Shown here one piece after another: positions 9,660-19,705 of a stretch of 64,000 bases of DNA. The DNA comes from Burkholderia sp. PAMC 26561. Lineage in GTDB: Bacteria; Pseudomonadota; Gammaproteobacteria; Burkholderiales; Burkholderiaceae. Every line of letters begins with the position of its first letter. Position 1 is the first letter of the stretch. Below the pieces are notes generated by a model. That model did no database searches, had not been told where the DNA came from, and worked only from the letters and a program-made list of their open reading frames with translations. The stretch covers positions 2,232,001-2,296,000 of the forward strand of contig NZ_CP014306.1 in assembly GCF_001557535.2 (NCBI RefSeq), written 5' to 3'. Position numbers and translations under genes: made by a program.

Positions 9660-9687
9660 TTGACGGATCATTTGAGGCTGCTAGAAT
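9660..9687 (+). promoter_or_regulatory. Sigma-70 promoter of the candidate small RNA
   Basis: TTGACG (9660-9665) and TAGAAT (9682-9687) are spaced by 16 bp, a near-consensus arrangement placing the start near 9694. It points away from ubiD and into a 135-nt stretch ending in a terminator. Confidence 0.65.
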
Positions 9688-9693
9688 CCATCG

Positions 9694-9830
9694 ACATTGA
9701 CAACACCGATTGCAACTATTTACCAGTGCCACGGGTCTTTTGAAACGACGCGCTGCGTCACCCGGCCGGATTGTTCCGGTAAGTAATGGCAGTGGTGTTC
9801 ATGCCGGCGCTCTTCTTCGCCGGTTTTTCG
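9694..9830 (+). ncRNA. Candidate structured small RNA
   Basis: The transcript predicted from the 9660-9687 promoter folds back on itself. AACACC (9702-9707) pairs with GGTGTT (9794-9799), TTACC (9720-9724) with GGTAA (9779-9783), CGGGT (9732-9736) with ACCCG (9759-9763), and GACGC-GCT-GCGTC makes a small hairpin at about 9747-9759. It ends in a CCGGCG/CGCCGG terminator with five T. No convincing reading frame of its own. It could instead be a leader that attenuates the transglycosylase gene 210 bp downstream. I do not recognise an Rfam family; 6S RNA was considered, but the length is too short. Confidence 0.5.
9804..9830 (+). terminator. Terminator of the candidate small RNA
   Basis: CCGGCG (9804-9809) pairs with CGCCGG (9818-9823) around an 8-base loop and is followed directly by TTTTT (9824-9828). 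It precedes the transglycosylase start by about 210 bp. Confidence 0.65.
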
Positions 9831-10038
9831 CGTGGTGGCCTGTGTGCGCGCCCCGGCATGTTCTTCGTGCCGCGCGCACCCGGATTCGAAGTATTCCGGT
9901 TAGGGCTGTCCCAACGGTTTGTGCCGTTTTTCCCGATACCGCTCGTGGGCTGTCCCAGAGCTGGCGGTGTCGATTTCTCCGTGGTGTGGCGGTTTTCAAC
10001 GTTTACATCTGTAGAAATCAATGCATTTGGGAGCTCCA

Positions 10039-11202
10039 ATGAATGCTTGGTTGTCATGGCGTCCTGACGCTCGCATCGCGCTGTATCTGCGCGCCGTGCT
10101 GCGTCGCGCCAAACATATGAGTCTTACCGTCTTCAGCCTGGTCGGTTGTGCGGCCGTCGTAACAGCGCTCGCGCTGTGGCTGCTTCCCGCCTGGCGCGGC
10201 TCCTTCGCCGCAAAATTGATGCCGCTGGTCTCGGCGGCCGTCCAGGCCGGCCCGGCGCGTCTGCTTGCTGGCCAACCCCTACCGCCATTTGCAATTGGTC
10301 ATCAGCGTGAAGAAGCATTGCGCAACGGCGAGACGGCGTCGCTCGGCTCAGCCGCCAGCGACGACGACAGCGCCCGCAAGCTGACTGGCGGCCTGAGCCT
10401 GGCGGTTTCGCCGAACGGGCTCGATCCCCGCACCTTGCCCACAGTTTCCACGCTCGCCAGCGCAATTTCATCGCAGCGGGTAGTGGCCGATGCCCGCGAC
10501 GATCGCGTTCTGGTTTCCACGCGTGAGCAGAACCTCGTGGCGAACTTCATTGCGCGGCGTTATCACGTGGCGCAGGACCCGGTGAGCGAGCTGGTCCGTG
10601 CCGCCTTCGATACCGGCCGTGAAGTCGGTCTCGACCCGTTGCTGCTCCTCTCGGTCATGGCGATCGAATCCGGCTTCAATCCTTACGCTGAAAGCGGCGT
10701 GGGCGCGCAGGGCCTGATGCAGGTCATGTCGAAGGTCCACTCCGACAAATTCCAGTACTTCGGCGGATCGCACGCCGCGCTCGAGCCGCTTGCAAACATC
10801 AAGGTCGGCGCGCTGGTCCTGAAGGATTGCATCGCGCGCGGCGGTTCCGTTGCGGGTGGCCTGCGGTTCTACGTAGGTTCGACCTCGCAGGACGACGGCG
10901 GTTACGGCGCCAAGGTGCTGGCCGAGCGCGCACGTCTTCGCGATGTCGCCCACGGCCGCAATGTGCCGATCAACGCGCCGCAAGCGCCGGCACAGCCGGT
11001 TGCGCCGAAGACGGTGGTGGCGTCGGCTAACGCGCCGGCGAATGGTTCTACCGACAAACGTGTGCACTTCACGCTCGACGGTGTTCCGCCGATCACGGCG
11101 CCGGCCAAGGCTACGTCGCCGCAAGCGAGCGAGCGTAACGAAACCGACGACGCTGATACGCAAGCCAAGCATGAACATGGCGCCTGGGAAGTCGGCGCTT
11201 GA
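10039..11202 (+). CDS. Lytic transglycosylase, SLT domain
   Basis: A 387-residue protein with one N-terminal membrane anchor (about residues 28-48, SLTVFSLVGCAAVVTALALW) followed by a periplasmic region and a C-terminal SLT/lysozyme-like domain. The catalytic glutamate is Glu210 in AIESGFNPYAESGVGAQGLMQV, which carries the family motifs ES and GLMQ. It cleaves the MurNAc-GlcNAc bond of peptidoglycan to 1,6-anhydromuropeptides. The residues after the domain are a low-complexity Pro/Ala/Thr tail. The ATG at 10039 follows GGGAG at 10029-10033; an ATG 18 bases earlier is possible. It is alone between two terminators. Confidence 0.92.
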   Translation: MNAWLSWRPDARIALYLRAVLRRAKHMSLTVFSLVGCAAVVTALALWLLPAWRGSFAAKLMPLVSAAVQAGPARLLAGQPLPPFAIGHQREEALRNGETASLGSAASDDDSARKLTGGLSLAVSPNGLDPRTLPTVSTLASAISSQRVVADARDDRVLVSTREQNLVANFIARRYHVAQDPVSELVRAAFDTGREVGLDPLLLLSVMAIESGFNPYAESGVGAQGLMQVMSKVHSDKFQYFGGSHAALEPLANIKVGALVLKDCIARGGSVAGGLRFYVGSTSQDDGGYGAKVLAERARLRDVAHGRNVPINAPQAPAQPVAPKTVVASANAPANGSTDKRVHFTLDGVPPITAPAKATSPQASERNETDDADTQAKHEHGAWEVGA

Positions 11203-11237
11203 GACGGCATCCCCAGCCTTAAACCGGTAGCAGATGC

Positions 11238-11275
11238 AAAAAAGCCGTTCCAGCTTGATGCCGGAACGGCTTTTT
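11238..11275. terminator. Bidirectional terminator
   Basis: AAAAAGCCGTTCC pairs with GGAACGGCTTTTT over an 11-base loop. It serves both the transglycosylase gene and the convergent aminotransferase-nusB-ribH transcript. Confidence 0.9.
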
Positions 11276-11304
11276 CAATGGCGAAGGCTTTCCAAGCGGA
11301 GGCG

Positions 11305-12519
11305 CTAGACCCTGAACAACGTCCCAAGCCGCTGCACGGCTTCTTCGAGCTTCGAATACGCCGTGGCATAAGAGAGCCGGATATAGTCCCGCGGCGCATG
11401 AACGCCGAAATCATTGCCGGGAACCAGCACGACGCCGGCATCGTGAAGCATGGAGCGGGTCAGCGCCGTGCTGTCGCCGGCGGCCGGGTGCGCGACACGG
11501 CGGGTATCAGCGTAGACGTAGAACGCACCGTCCGGCACTACCGGCACTTCGAACCCGAGCGTGCGCAACGCCGGCACGATGAAATCGCGTCGGCGCCCAA
11601 ATTCCAGCCGGCGTGACTCGTAGACTGCAAGCGTGGCAGGTTCAAAGCACGCGAGCGCCGCGTGTTGCGCGAGCGCGGACGCGCAAATGAACAGGTTCTG
11701 CGAGAGCTTTTCGACCGTCGAGACCATTGCGGGCGGCACGACCAGCCAGCCGAGCCGCCATCCAGTCATGTTGAAGTACTTCGAAAAGCTGTTGACGGTG
11801 ACTACGTCGTCACCAAGCGAAAGCGCTGAAACGGGTTTCGCGTCGTAGCTCAAGCCCTGATAAATCTCGTCGACGATGGTAAAACCGCCGTGCGAACGCA
11901 CGACATCGACGATCTTCGCCAGTTCCGCCGGTTCGATGGACGTCCCGGTAGGATTCGACGGCGACGCCAGCAGGACGCCGCGTGTAGCGGGCGTCCAGTG
12001 CGCTTCGACCTGGGCTGCGGTCAACTGGAAGCGCTCGGCCGGACCGCTCGGAATCAGGACCGGACGGCCTTCGGTTGCCGCCACGAAATGGCGATTACAC
12101 GGGTAGCACGGGTCGGGCATGAGGACTTCGTCGTCGCGATCGACCAGTGCCGTGCATGCCAGAAGCAACGCCGCCGATGCACCCGCCGTCACCACGATGC
12201 GCGCCGGATCGATATCGAGCCCGAACACATCGCGATAATGACCGGAAATCGCCTCGCGCAACGACGCCAGCCCGAGCGCGTTCGTGTACTGCGTGACGCC
12301 GCGCCGCAAGGCGTCGGTCGCTGCGGCAATTACCGGTTCGGGCGCAGTGAAATCCGGCTCCCCGATACCCATGTGGATGATGTCGCGCCCCGCGCGTTCG
12401 AGCGCCTGCGCTTGCTTCGCCAGTTCCATGACATAGAACGGCTCGATCGCATCGACGCGCGCGGCGTAGCGAATTGCGCTTTGGGAGACGGCGCCGAGCG
12501 GGTCTTTGGCGAAATTCAT
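11305..12519 (-). CDS. Pyridoxal-phosphate-dependent aminotransferase (AspC/AlaT class I)
   Basis: A class I/II aminotransferase of 404 residues. Lys247 in SFSKYFNMTGWRLGW is the Schiff-base lysine, SNPTGT at about 188-193 and DEIYQGL near 218 are the standard cofactor and substrate motifs, and GIGEPDF near 51 binds the substrate side. The amino donor cannot be fixed; homologues are annotated as aspartate, alanine or valine-pyruvate aminotransferases. Its ATG shares one base with the nusB stop (TGATG), so it is translated by coupling. The ribH-nusB-aminotransferase order is conserved in Burkholderia. Confidence 0.93.
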   Translation of the reverse strand: MNFAKDPLGAVSQSAIRYAARVDAIEPFYVMELAKQAQALERAGRDIIHMGIGEPDFTAPEPVIAAATDALRRGVTQYTNALGLASLREAISGHYRDVFGLDIDPARIVVTAGASAALLLACTALVDRDDEVLMPDPCYPCNRHFVAATEGRPVLIPSGPAERFQLTAAQVEAHWTPATRGVLLASPSNPTGTSIEPAELAKIVDVVRSHGGFTIVDEIYQGLSYDAKPVSALSLGDDVVTVNSFSKYFNMTGWRLGWLVVPPAMVSTVEKLSQNLFICASALAQHAALACFEPATLAVYESRRLEFGRRRDFIVPALRTLGFEVPVVPDGAFYVYADTRRVAHPAAGDSTALTRSMLHDAGVVLVPGNDFGVHAPRDYIRLSYATAYSKLEEAVQRLGTLFRV

Positions 12520-12956
12520 CAGCTTCGCTGGCCGCGGCCTTGTGCTTCTGTCGGGCGCAGTTGAGCCGCAAGCTTGTCCAGCACGCCGTTCACGTACTTG
12601 TGGCCATCGGAACCGCCAAACGTCTTGGTCAACTCGATCGCTTCGTTGATCACCACGCGATACGGAATGTCCAGGTGATGCTTGAACTCGAACGCGGCGA
12701 CCATCAGCACCGCGCGTTCAACCGGCGAGAGCTGGTCGAGCGGGCGGTCGAGGCAGGGCTGCAATTCGGCGGAAATGATGTCCGCTTCCTTGATCACGCC
12801 GTGCAGCAGGGCGTCCAGATGCTCCTGGTCGGCTTTATCGTAGCCTTGCGCGCCGCGCAACTGCGCGTCGATCTCGCCACCGGGCGAGCCCGACAGCAAC
12901 CACTGATAAAGCCCTTGTGTCGCGAGTTCGCGCGAGCGGCGTCGAGCGCTTTTCAT
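12519..12956 (-). CDS. nusB: Transcription antitermination protein NusB
   Basis: An all-helical RNA-binding protein of 145 residues that, with NusE (S10), binds boxA in rRNA leaders and prevents early termination. It begins [23 protein letters not shown] with the typical Arg-rich first helix, and contains [16 protein letters not shown] and [33 protein letters not shown], which are diagnostic. The start overlaps the ribH stop (ATGA at 12953-12956) and its stop overlaps the aminotransferase start, so three genes are coupled. Confidence 0.98.
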   Translation of the reverse strand: MKSARRRSRELATQGLYQWLLSGSPGGEIDAQLRGAQGYDKADQEHLDALLHGVIKEADIISAELQPCLDRPLDQLSPVERAVLMVAAFEFKHHLDIPYRVVINEAIELTKTFGGSDGHKYVNGVLDKLAAQLRPTEAQGRGQRS

Positions 12957-13456
12957 GCACGGTCCTCGTCATCTTCGTCTTCATCGTCCCCGCCCAACTG
13001 TTCCAGCGCGACCGACAGGTTGGCCATCTCGACCGCCACGCGTGCAGCGTCGCGGCCTTTTTCCGTCATGCGGGCAACGGCTTGTTCGTCGTTTTCCGTT
13101 GTCAGGACGGCGTTTGCGACCGGCGTGCCGAAGTCGAGCGCGATGCGCGAAATACCTGCACCACTTTCATTTGATACCAGTTCGAAGTGATACGTCTCGC
13201 CGCGAATGACGGCGCCGAGCGCGATGAGTGCATCGAACTGACCCGATTCAGCGAGCTTTTGCAGCGCCAGCGGGATTTCGAGCGCGCCCGGCACGGTGAC
13301 GAGCAGCACGTCTTCACCGATCACGCCAAGCCGTTCGAGTTCTTCCGTGCAGGCGTCCACGAGGCCGTTGCACACCGGTTCGTTAAAGCGCGATTGCACG
13401 ATGCCGATGCGCAGTCCGTCGCCGTCGAGGTTCGGTTGGTATTGTCCGATTTCCAT
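12953..13456 (-). CDS. ribH: 6,7-dimethyl-8-ribityllumazine synthase
   Basis: It condenses 5-amino-6-ribitylaminouracil with 3,4-dihydroxy-2-butanone 4-phosphate in the penultimate step of riboflavin synthesis; the enzyme forms pentamers or icosahedral 60-mers. The 167-residue product has the phosphate-binding [13 protein letters not shown] and [12 protein letters not shown] motifs, the latter with the catalytic histidine, and FNEPVCNGL at the N-terminus. The C-terminal tail is a run of Asp and Glu ([13 protein letters not shown]). It lies 52 bp downstream of ribB and overlaps nusB by 4 bp. Confidence 0.98.
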   Translation of the reverse strand: MEIGQYQPNLDGDGLRIGIVQSRFNEPVCNGLVDACTEELERLGVIGEDVLLVTVPGALEIPLALQKLAESGQFDALIALGAVIRGETYHFELVSNESGAGISRIALDFGTPVANAVLTTENDEQAVARMTEKGRDAARVAVEMANLSVALEQLGGDDEDEDDEDRA

Positions 13457-13508
13457 TATTTATCCGTTTTCAGTGTTGTACGTGTGGTGTTGAGCCGGCC
13501 GGTCGTGG

Positions 13509-14681
13509 TCAGACCGAACGCAGATGAGCGATCGAAGCAGCGTCCGCGGCATCCGTGGATGGCGTGGCAGGGCAGCCGGGCATGGGAATGAAGCCTGTCA
13601 CTTCGAGCCCGTAACCGGACATGCTGCCGAGCTTGCGCGGATTCGACAGGACCTGCATCTTGCCCACGCCCAGTTCACGCAGGATCTGCGCGCCGATGCC
13701 ATAGGTCTTGAAGTCGATCGGCCTGCGCTTCAGTTCAGCCGCCTTGTCTTCCTGCTCGAACGCCTCGAAGACCTCGACCAGATGCTCTTTCGTGTCACCG
13801 CAATTGAGCAGCACGATCGCGCCCAGATCGCGCGCGGCGATCTCCTTCATGGCGGCATCGAGCGTCCAGGAATGCGTGGACGAATCCACTTCCAGCAGAT
13901 CCAGCACCGAAAGCGGCTCATGCACGCGCACCGGCGTTTCTATATCCGGCGTCGGCCGGCCGCGTACCAGCGCGATATGCGGCGATCCGCTCGGCTGATC
14001 GCGATACAGCACTGCGCGAAACGCGCCGTGCGCCGTTTGCATCGTGCGTTCGGCGACGCGCTCGACGATCGATTCGGTCCGCGAGCGGTAGTGAATCAGG
14101 TCGGCGATCGTGCCGATCTTGATGTCGTGCAACTCGGCGAATTCGATCAGATCAGGCAGGCGCGCCATTTCGCCGTCGTCGCGGATCACTTCGCAAATCA
14201 CCGATGCTGGCGTCAAACCCGCCAGCGCCGTCAGGTCACAGCCCGCTTCGGTGTGTCCGGCGCGAACCAGCACGCCGCCCGGTTGCGCCATGATCGGGAA
14301 AACGTGGCCCGGTTGGACGATATGTTCGGCTTTCGCGTCGTGCGCGACGGCTGCCTTGATCGTGCGGGCGCGGTCGGAAGCCGAAATGCCGGTTGTCACG
14401 CCTTCGGCGGCTTCAATGCTTACCGTGAACGCCGTACCGTATTGCGTGCCGTTTTTCTGCGTCATCAGCGGCAGGTTCAACAAGCGGGCGCGTTCCGGCG
14501 TAATGGTCAGGCAGATCAGCCCACGGCCGTGCCGCGCCATGAAGTTGATCGCTTCCGGCGTCACGAAGTCGGCTGCGATGATGAGATCACCCTCGTTTTC
14601 GCGGTCTTCTTCGTCGACGAGAATCACCATCCGGCCTGCTTTCAGCTCAGCGATGATCTCTGGAGTGGAGGCGAGCGTCAT
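13509..14681 (-). CDS. ribB: 3,4-dihydroxy-2-butanone 4-phosphate synthase with degenerate GTP cyclohydrolase II domain (RibBX)
   Basis: The N-terminal half (about residues 1-205) is a complete DHBP synthase: [19 protein letters not shown] holds the acidic metal site, RHGRGLICL and [13 protein letters not shown] the substrate site. It converts ribulose 5-phosphate to the four-carbon riboflavin precursor. The second half aligns by its overall pattern to GTP cyclohydrolase II ([53 protein letters not shown]) but lacks the three zinc-ligand cysteines that should follow [13 protein letters not shown], so that activity should be absent. This matches the known RibBX type; a separate RibA is expected elsewhere in the genome. 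No FMN riboswitch is seen upstream. Confidence 0.95.
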   Translation of the reverse strand: MTLASTPEIIAELKAGRMVILVDEEDRENEGDLIIAADFVTPEAINFMARHGRGLICLTITPERARLLNLPLMTQKNGTQYGTAFTVSIEAAEGVTTGISASDRARTIKAAVAHDAKAEHIVQPGHVFPIMAQPGGVLVRAGHTEAGCDLTALAGLTPASVICEVIRDDGEMARLPDLIEFAELHDIKIGTIADLIHYRSRTESIVERVAERTMQTAHGAFRAVLYRDQPSGSPHIALVRGRPTPDIETPVRVHEPLSVLDLLEVDSSTHSWTLDAAMKEIAARDLGAIVLLNCGDTKEHLVEVFEAFEQEDKAAELKRRPIDFKTYGIGAQILRELGVGKMQVLSNPRKLGSMSGYGLEVTGFIPMPGCPATPSTDAADAASIAHLRSV

Positions 14682-14993
14682 TGCGATGGTCGTCCGTTCG
14701 GGAAAGGGCGTATTTTACGCCACCGGGGAGGGCAACGCGGGGGTTTTGCCGGTTTTGAGGCGTGCCGGGCGCCGGGGTCAACGTCGAGTCATTGCCAGGC
14801 ATGTCAGTCAGGTGGGAAGCGAATCTGCGAAAAGTGCCTTCCCGCAAAGGTCGCCTTGCGCTCAATTTGTGCCGCCGAGCTAATCAGACCTTGTTGTTCC
14901 AGAAACAGGAGATAGGCGCGAGTGGGAACTTTTCTGCAGTTGTCCGGAATCAGAAAGCTCGCGCGCTATCTTGTGTTCTTATGATTGTGTGTC

Positions 14994-15623
14994 CTAATTC
15001 GCCGATCCGGATGACGAAAGAATCCGCTCCACATACCGCGCGATCAAATCGATCTCCAGATTCACCTTCGAACCTGCCTTGAGATGCCGCAGCGTCGTCA
15101 CTTCCACCGTGTGCGGAATGAGGTTGATCGAAAACTCGCATCCGTCCGGCCGGTCGGTCACGCTGTTCACCGTCAGGCTCACGCCGTTGACCGTCACCGA
15201 TCCCTTGTACGCCAGGTACTTGCCGATATCCTTCGCCGCCAGAACCCGCAACTCGTGCGATTCGCCAACCGGCTCGAAGCGCGTCACTTCGCCGAGACCG
15301 TCCACATGTCCGGATACCAGATGTCCGCCCAGCCGGTCATGCGCGCGCAATGCCTTTTCCAGGTTGACATCGCCGGGGTCGGACAGGCCCGCCGTCCGGT
15401 TCAGGCTTTCCCGCGATACATCCACGGCAAACGACTCCGCCGATTTCTCGATCACGGTCATGCACGCACCCTGAATCGAAATGCTGTCGCCGAGTTCGAC
15501 GTCCGCGAGATCCAGTCCGCCCGATGCAACCGTGAGGCGCACGCCGGTATCGTCATCTGCGGGCGAGCCCAGCGGGGTGACAGCTTCAATGCGGCCGACC
15601 GCCGCGACAATTCCTGTGAACAT
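14994..15623 (-). CDS. ribC: Riboflavin synthase, alpha subunit
   Basis: It dismutates two lumazine molecules to riboflavin and the pyrimidine precursor. The 209-residue product has the start MFTGIVAAVGRIEAV and two lumazine-binding repeats; SIQGACMTVIEKSAESFAVDVS in the first and VNGVSLTVNSV with INLIPHTVEVTTL in the second are diagnostic. It lies 25 bp downstream of ribD and is followed by a 312-bp gap before ribB (14682-14993), which holds nothing I can name. Confidence 0.97.
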   Translation of the reverse strand: MFTGIVAAVGRIEAVTPLGSPADDDTGVRLTVASGGLDLADVELGDSISIQGACMTVIEKSAESFAVDVSRESLNRTAGLSDPGDVNLEKALRAHDRLGGHLVSGHVDGLGEVTRFEPVGESHELRVLAAKDIGKYLAYKGSVTVNGVSLTVNSVTDRPDGCEFSINLIPHTVEVTTLRHLKAGSKVNLEIDLIARYVERILSSSGSAN

Positions 15624-15648
15624 CGTCGAAATTCCTTGGAGTTATGCG

Positions 15649-16773
15649 TCAGGTAAGAGGCTGCACGTCGGCCTTCACATCGGCAAAGCGCGCGAGCATC
15701 CGCACATCGTCGCCCATCCGGTCGATGCGATGAAACCGCAAATGCGGCCGCGCCTCGAGCGTCCCGGGCGGCGTGAAGTCGAACATGCCTGGCGCGTTGC
15801 CAAGCAGGCTCGGCGCGAGATAGATCAGCAATTCGTCGATGCAGCCCTCGCGCAACAATGAGCCATTGAGCTTATGGCCGGCTTCCACATGCAGCTCGTT
15901 GATACCGCGATCGGCGAGAATGCCGAGCATTGCCGGAAGATCGACCTTGCCTTGTTCGTTTGTCAGCGACGTGAATTCGATACCCCGTTCACGCAGCGCT
16001 TCGGCTTTAGCCATATCAGGCTCGGCGCCGCAAAAAATCCACGGCGGCGCACCTTCCAGAATCCGGGCATCGAGCGACACGTCAAGCCGGCTGTCGATCA
16101 ACACGCGTTGCGGCTGGCGCGGCGTTTCCACTGCGCGCACGGTCAGTTGCGGATCGTCCTCACGCACCGTGCCGATTCCCGTCAGGATCGCGCAGGCACG
16201 GGCGCGCCATGCGTGGCCGTCGGCGCGAGCGGCTTCGCCTGTGATCCACTGGCTGTCACCGTTCGGCAGGCCCGTACGGCCATCGAGCGTGGCCGCAATT
16301 TTCATGCGGACCCACGGACGGCGTCGCGTCATTCTCGACACGAAACCGATGTTCAGTTCATATGCCTCGTTCGCAAGGAGGCCGCAACGCACATCGATAC
16401 CCGCGTCGCGAAGAATCGCCAGCCCACGCCCGGAGACGGCCGGATTCGGATCTTCCATTGCCGCAATGACCTTCGTGACCCGCGCCTCGATCAGCGCGTT
16501 CACGCACGGCGGCGTGCGGCCGAAATGGCTGCATGGCTCGAGCGTCACATAAGCGGTTGCGCCGCGCGGATCGTGGCCGCGCGCGCGTGCGTCCTTGAGC
16601 GCGCGGATCTCGGCGTGGTCCTGCCCGGCAGGCTGCGTGAAACCTTCGCCGATGACATCGCCGTCCTTGACCAGCACGCAGCCGACGCGCGGGTTGGGCG
16701 TCGTGATGTACATCCCGCGCGCGGCGAGCGCCAGCGCGCGCTCCATGTGCGAGAAATCGGTCTGCGAGAACAT
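15649..16773 (-). CDS. ribD: Bifunctional pyrimidine deaminase/reductase RibD
   Basis: It carries out steps two and three of riboflavin synthesis: deamination of diaminohydroxyphosphoribosylaminopyrimidine and NADPH-dependent reduction of the ribose side chain. The N-terminal zinc deaminase motifs are HAEIRALKDA and PCSHFGRTPPC (zinc ligands His and two Cys); the reductase domain starts at about residue 150 (RPWVRMKIAATLDGRTG) and includes SQWITGEAARADGH and LHVEAGHKLNGSLLREG. The length of 374 is usual. It lies 35 bp downstream of hemL on the same strand. Confidence 0.97.
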   Translation of the reverse strand: MFSQTDFSHMERALALAARGMYITTPNPRVGCVLVKDGDVIGEGFTQPAGQDHAEIRALKDARARGHDPRGATAYVTLEPCSHFGRTPPCVNALIEARVTKVIAAMEDPNPAVSGRGLAILRDAGIDVRCGLLANEAYELNIGFVSRMTRRRPWVRMKIAATLDGRTGLPNGDSQWITGEAARADGHAWRARACAILTGIGTVREDDPQLTVRAVETPRQPQRVLIDSRLDVSLDARILEGAPPWIFCGAEPDMAKAEALRERGIEFTSLTNEQGKVDLPAMLGILADRGINELHVEAGHKLNGSLLREGCIDELLIYLAPSLLGNAPGMFDFTPPGTLEARPHLRFHRIDRMGDDVRMLARFADVKADVQPLT

Positions 16774-16808
16774 TGCGGCGGCCTCTTTTTTTCTGACGTA
16801 AGCGTTGA

Positions 16809-18092
16809 TCAGGCAGCGAGACGGCTGAAAGCGCCCCGGGCGGCATCGAGCGTGGCGTTGATCACGGCGTCATCGTGGACGATCGAAACGAAGCCCGCTT
16901 CATACGCCGACGGCGCGAAGTACACGCCTGCATCGAGCATTTCGTGGAAGAAAGCGTTGAAGCGCTTCGTGTCGCCTTTCGTGACTTCGGCGAAGCTCGC
17001 CGGGATGCTGTCGGCGAAATAAAGACCAAACATGCCGCCGATGGCATCGGCCGAGAACGCTACGCCGGTTTCCCTGGCGATCGCGGCGAGGCCATCCGTG
17101 AGATGACGCGTTTGCCTGGTCAGCGTCTCGTAGAAACCCGGCGCCTGGATCAGTTGCAGCGTTTTCAAACCGGCCGCGACCGCGATCGGGTTCCCCGACA
17201 AGGTGCCCGCCTGGTACACGCCGCCAAGCGGCGCGAGATGCGCCATGATGTCCCGACGGCCGCCGAAAGCAGCCGCGGGCATGCCGCCGCCGATCACCTT
17301 GCCGAGGCACGTCAGGTCCGGCTTGATGCCATAGACCTCTTGCGCGCCGCCGAGCGCGACGCGAAAGCCGCACATGACTTCATCGAAGATCAGCACCGCG
17401 CCGTGTTCGTCGCAACGCGCGCGCAACGCCTGGAGAAACGCCGGCGAGCCCTTCACGAGGTTCATGTTGCCGGCCACGGGCTCCACGATCACCGATGCAA
17501 TCTCCCCGCCGAACGCGGCAAATGCCTCGTTGAGCTGCTCGACGTTGTTGTACTCGAGCACGGTGGTGTGCTTGGCGATATCCGCCGGAACGCCCGCCGA
17601 TGTGGGGTTGCCGAACGTCAGCAGCCCTGACCCCGCCTTCACCAGCAGGCTGTCCGCGTGGCCGTGATAACACCCTTCGAACTTGATGATCCGGTCACGT
17701 TTGGTGAAACCGCGCGCGAGACGCAGCGCGCTCATGGTCGCCTCGGTGCCGCTCGAGACCATGCGAACCTGTTCTATCGATGGAACCAGCTTGCAGATCT
17801 CTTCCGCGATTTCGATCTCGGATTCAGTCGGTGCGCCGAACGAGAAGCCGTTCGCCAGCACGCGCTGGACGGCCTCGAGCACTTCAGGGTGGACGTGGCC
17901 GAGGATCATCGGCCCCCATGAACCGATGTAATCGATGTACTGCTTGCCATCGGCGTCCCAGAAATGCGGACCCGACGCGCGTTCGATGAATCTCGGCGTG
18001 CCGCCGACCGAGCGAAACGCGCGTACCGGCGAGTTCACGCCGCCGGGAATGGTTTTCTGGGCGCGTTCGAAGAGAGCTTCATTTCTGGACAT
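16809..18092 (-). CDS. hemL: Glutamate-1-semialdehyde 2,1-aminomutase
   Basis: A PLP/PMP enzyme of 427 residues making 5-aminolevulinate in the C5 route to heme. Lys265 in [16 protein letters not shown] is the Schiff-base lysine, FDEVMCGFR at about 236-244 contacts the cofactor, and [11 protein letters not shown] at 17-27 is the family start. The ATG at 18092 begins the conserved [17 protein letters not shown]; the frame is open nearly 500 bases further upstream but runs through the divergent promoter region, so that extension is rejected. It heads the riboflavin gene run, so heme and flavin cofactor synthesis may be co-transcribed. Confidence 0.97.
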   Translation of the reverse strand: MSRNEALFERAQKTIPGGVNSPVRAFRSVGGTPRFIERASGPHFWDADGKQYIDYIGSWGPMILGHVHPEVLEAVQRVLANGFSFGAPTESEIEIAEEICKLVPSIEQVRMVSSGTEATMSALRLARGFTKRDRIIKFEGCYHGHADSLLVKAGSGLLTFGNPTSAGVPADIAKHTTVLEYNNVEQLNEAFAAFGGEIASVIVEPVAGNMNLVKGSPAFLQALRARCDEHGAVLIFDEVMCGFRVALGGAQEVYGIKPDLTCLGKVIGGGMPAAAFGGRRDIMAHLAPLGGVYQAGTLSGNPIAVAAGLKTLQLIQAPGFYETLTRQTRHLTDGLAAIARETGVAFSADAIGGMFGLYFADSIPASFAEVTKGDTKRFNAFFHEMLDAGVYFAPSAYEAGFVSIVHDDAVINATLDAARGAFSRLAA

Positions 18093-18381
18093 GACTGGAC
18101 CTGCGCTGGATGACGGGTTCTGCTTGAGAGGGCTGCGGCCGCGGGGATTGCGAAGCTTCGATCCGGCGCCGGACGATGGTCGGGCGCGCTGGCGCGGCTG
18201 CACGAAATCAAGGTGAAATTGTACCGGAGTCGCCTGGATCGGGCCGCAAGGGGCGGGCGCGTTGCGCTCGTGGCGAGGGAGGGCCAAACCGGGCGCGTAC
18301 AATGCTCCCACTGTTAAGGCTTCGTTTAAGTCGTTTCGACGTCCGCCGAAGACCTTGTCCCTACGTTCCTTTTTGTCTCTC

Positions 18382-19605
18382 ATGCCCGAAATCATCAAGC
18401 GCCGTTCCGATCGCCGGCTGATTCTTCTGCTCGGCGCGCTGGCGGCATGCGGTCCGCTGTCCATCGATATGTATCTGCCAAGCCTGCCGTCTCTTGCCGA
18501 TGCGTTCGGCACGACAGCCGCCGCCGCGCAGATCACGTTGACCAGTTTCATGCTCGGATTCTCGCTCGGCATGCTCGTGTACGGACCGCTGTCGGACGCT
18601 TATGGGCGCCGGCCCGTGCTGCTCGGCGGCATCATCTTGTATGCGATCGCGAGCGTGGGATGCGCGCTGTCGTTTTCCATCGATTCGCTGGTTCTGATGC
18701 GCTTTTTGCAGGCGCTCGGCGCGGGGTCCGCTTCGGTGCTGGCGCGGGCGATTGCACGCGATGCCCACGCGCCATCGGACGCGGCGCGCGTGTTGTCCAT
18801 GCTGGCGATCGTGACGTCCATCGGGCCGTTGCTTGCGCCGTTGATCGGCGGGCAGTTGCTGCTGCTCGGCGGGTGGCGCGCGGTGTTCGTCACGTTGTCG
18901 TTGTTTGGACTGGTGTGTGCGGTGACCACCTACCTGCGTGTGCCGGAGACATGGCCGCAGGAGAAACGGGCTTCTTCGGCGGTTGGGCGCTCGTTTGCCG
19001 CTTATGGGCATTTGCTCAGCGATCCCGTCACGTGGGGCCACATGTTATGCGGCGGGATGGCGTTCGCGTCGATGTTCGCCTATATCACCGCAACGCCGTT
19101 TGTTTATATCGACTACTTTCATGTGAAGCCGCAGCATTATGGGTTCTTCTTCGGCATGAATATCATCGGGATCATCGGATGGAATGTGGTGAATACGCGG
19201 CTTGTCGGCGTGCTCGGGTCTTTGAAGCTGATTTCAATCGCTTCGTTTGTTAGTGTCGTTGCCGCGCTTGCTACCGCGTTTGTTTGTATCACCGGGATCG
19301 GTGGGTTGTGGTCGATTGTCGGGTGCCTGTTTTTTGTTGTGGGCGTCGTGGGGCTGCTTTCGGCGAATTGCACGACCGATCTCATGCATCGGTATCCGCA
19401 TAATGCCGGCGCAGCGGCAGCTGTTTTTGGCGCCGTGCAGTTGGCGTTGGGGGCGCTCGCAAGTCTCGCTATCGGGATGCTGCACGATGGCACGCCAAAA
19501 GGCATGGGGATCGTTATCGCCGTGACCGGAGTGCTGACTTTTGCCGGGCGGACGCTGGTCTTACGGTGGCATGGGACGCCGGTTAAGGCTCGGACCGTTG
19601 GGTGA
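18382..19605 (+). CDS. Bcr/CflA family drug efflux MFS transporter
   Basis: A 12-segment inner-membrane proton antiporter of 407 residues. Typical of the subfamily are [20 protein letters not shown] in the first segment and loop, [16 protein letters not shown] (MFS motif A) in the second loop, and [15 protein letters not shown] motif C sequence. Members export bicyclomycin, chloramphenicol or sulfonamides; the actual substrate is unknown. The ATG at 18382 starts the first conserved segment; no clear Shine-Dalgarno precedes it, and upstream in-frame starts exist but lack similarity. It is divergent from hemL; TACAAT at about 18297-18302 may be its -10 element. Confidence 0.93.
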   Translation: MPEIIKRRSDRRLILLLGALAACGPLSIDMYLPSLPSLADAFGTTAAAAQITLTSFMLGFSLGMLVYGPLSDAYGRRPVLLGGIILYAIASVGCALSFSIDSLVLMRFLQALGAGSASVLARAIARDAHAPSDAARVLSMLAIVTSIGPLLAPLIGGQLLLLGGWRAVFVTLSLFGLVCAVTTYLRVPETWPQEKRASSAVGRSFAAYGHLLSDPVTWGHMLCGGMAFASMFAYITATPFVYIDYFHVKPQHYGFFFGMNIIGIIGWNVVNTRLVGVLGSLKLISIASFVSVVAALATAFVCITGIGGLWSIVGCLFFVVGVVGLLSANCTTDLMHRYPHNAGAAAAVFGAVQLALGALASLAIGMLHDGTPKGMGIVIAVTGVLTFAGRTLVLRWHGTPVKARTVG

Positions 19606-19705
19606 ATCCGGGCTTTGGTCGTAGTGGTTGGGGCTGGCGCCGGGTTGCTGCTTTTTAAGCTACCGCGCGTTCTGTTCTAGCCGTTCTTTTTCGCACTATT
19701 AGCCA

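Noticed and set aside
9786..10067. 93-codon plus-strand frame overlapping the small-RNA terminator
   Set aside because: It begins inside the predicted RNA hairpin and overlaps the transglycosylase start in another frame, with no Shine-Dalgarno.
14682..14993. FMN riboswitch before ribB
   Set aside because: The conserved GCAGGGTGAAATTCCC-type core and CCGGCGGT segment could not be found on either strand.
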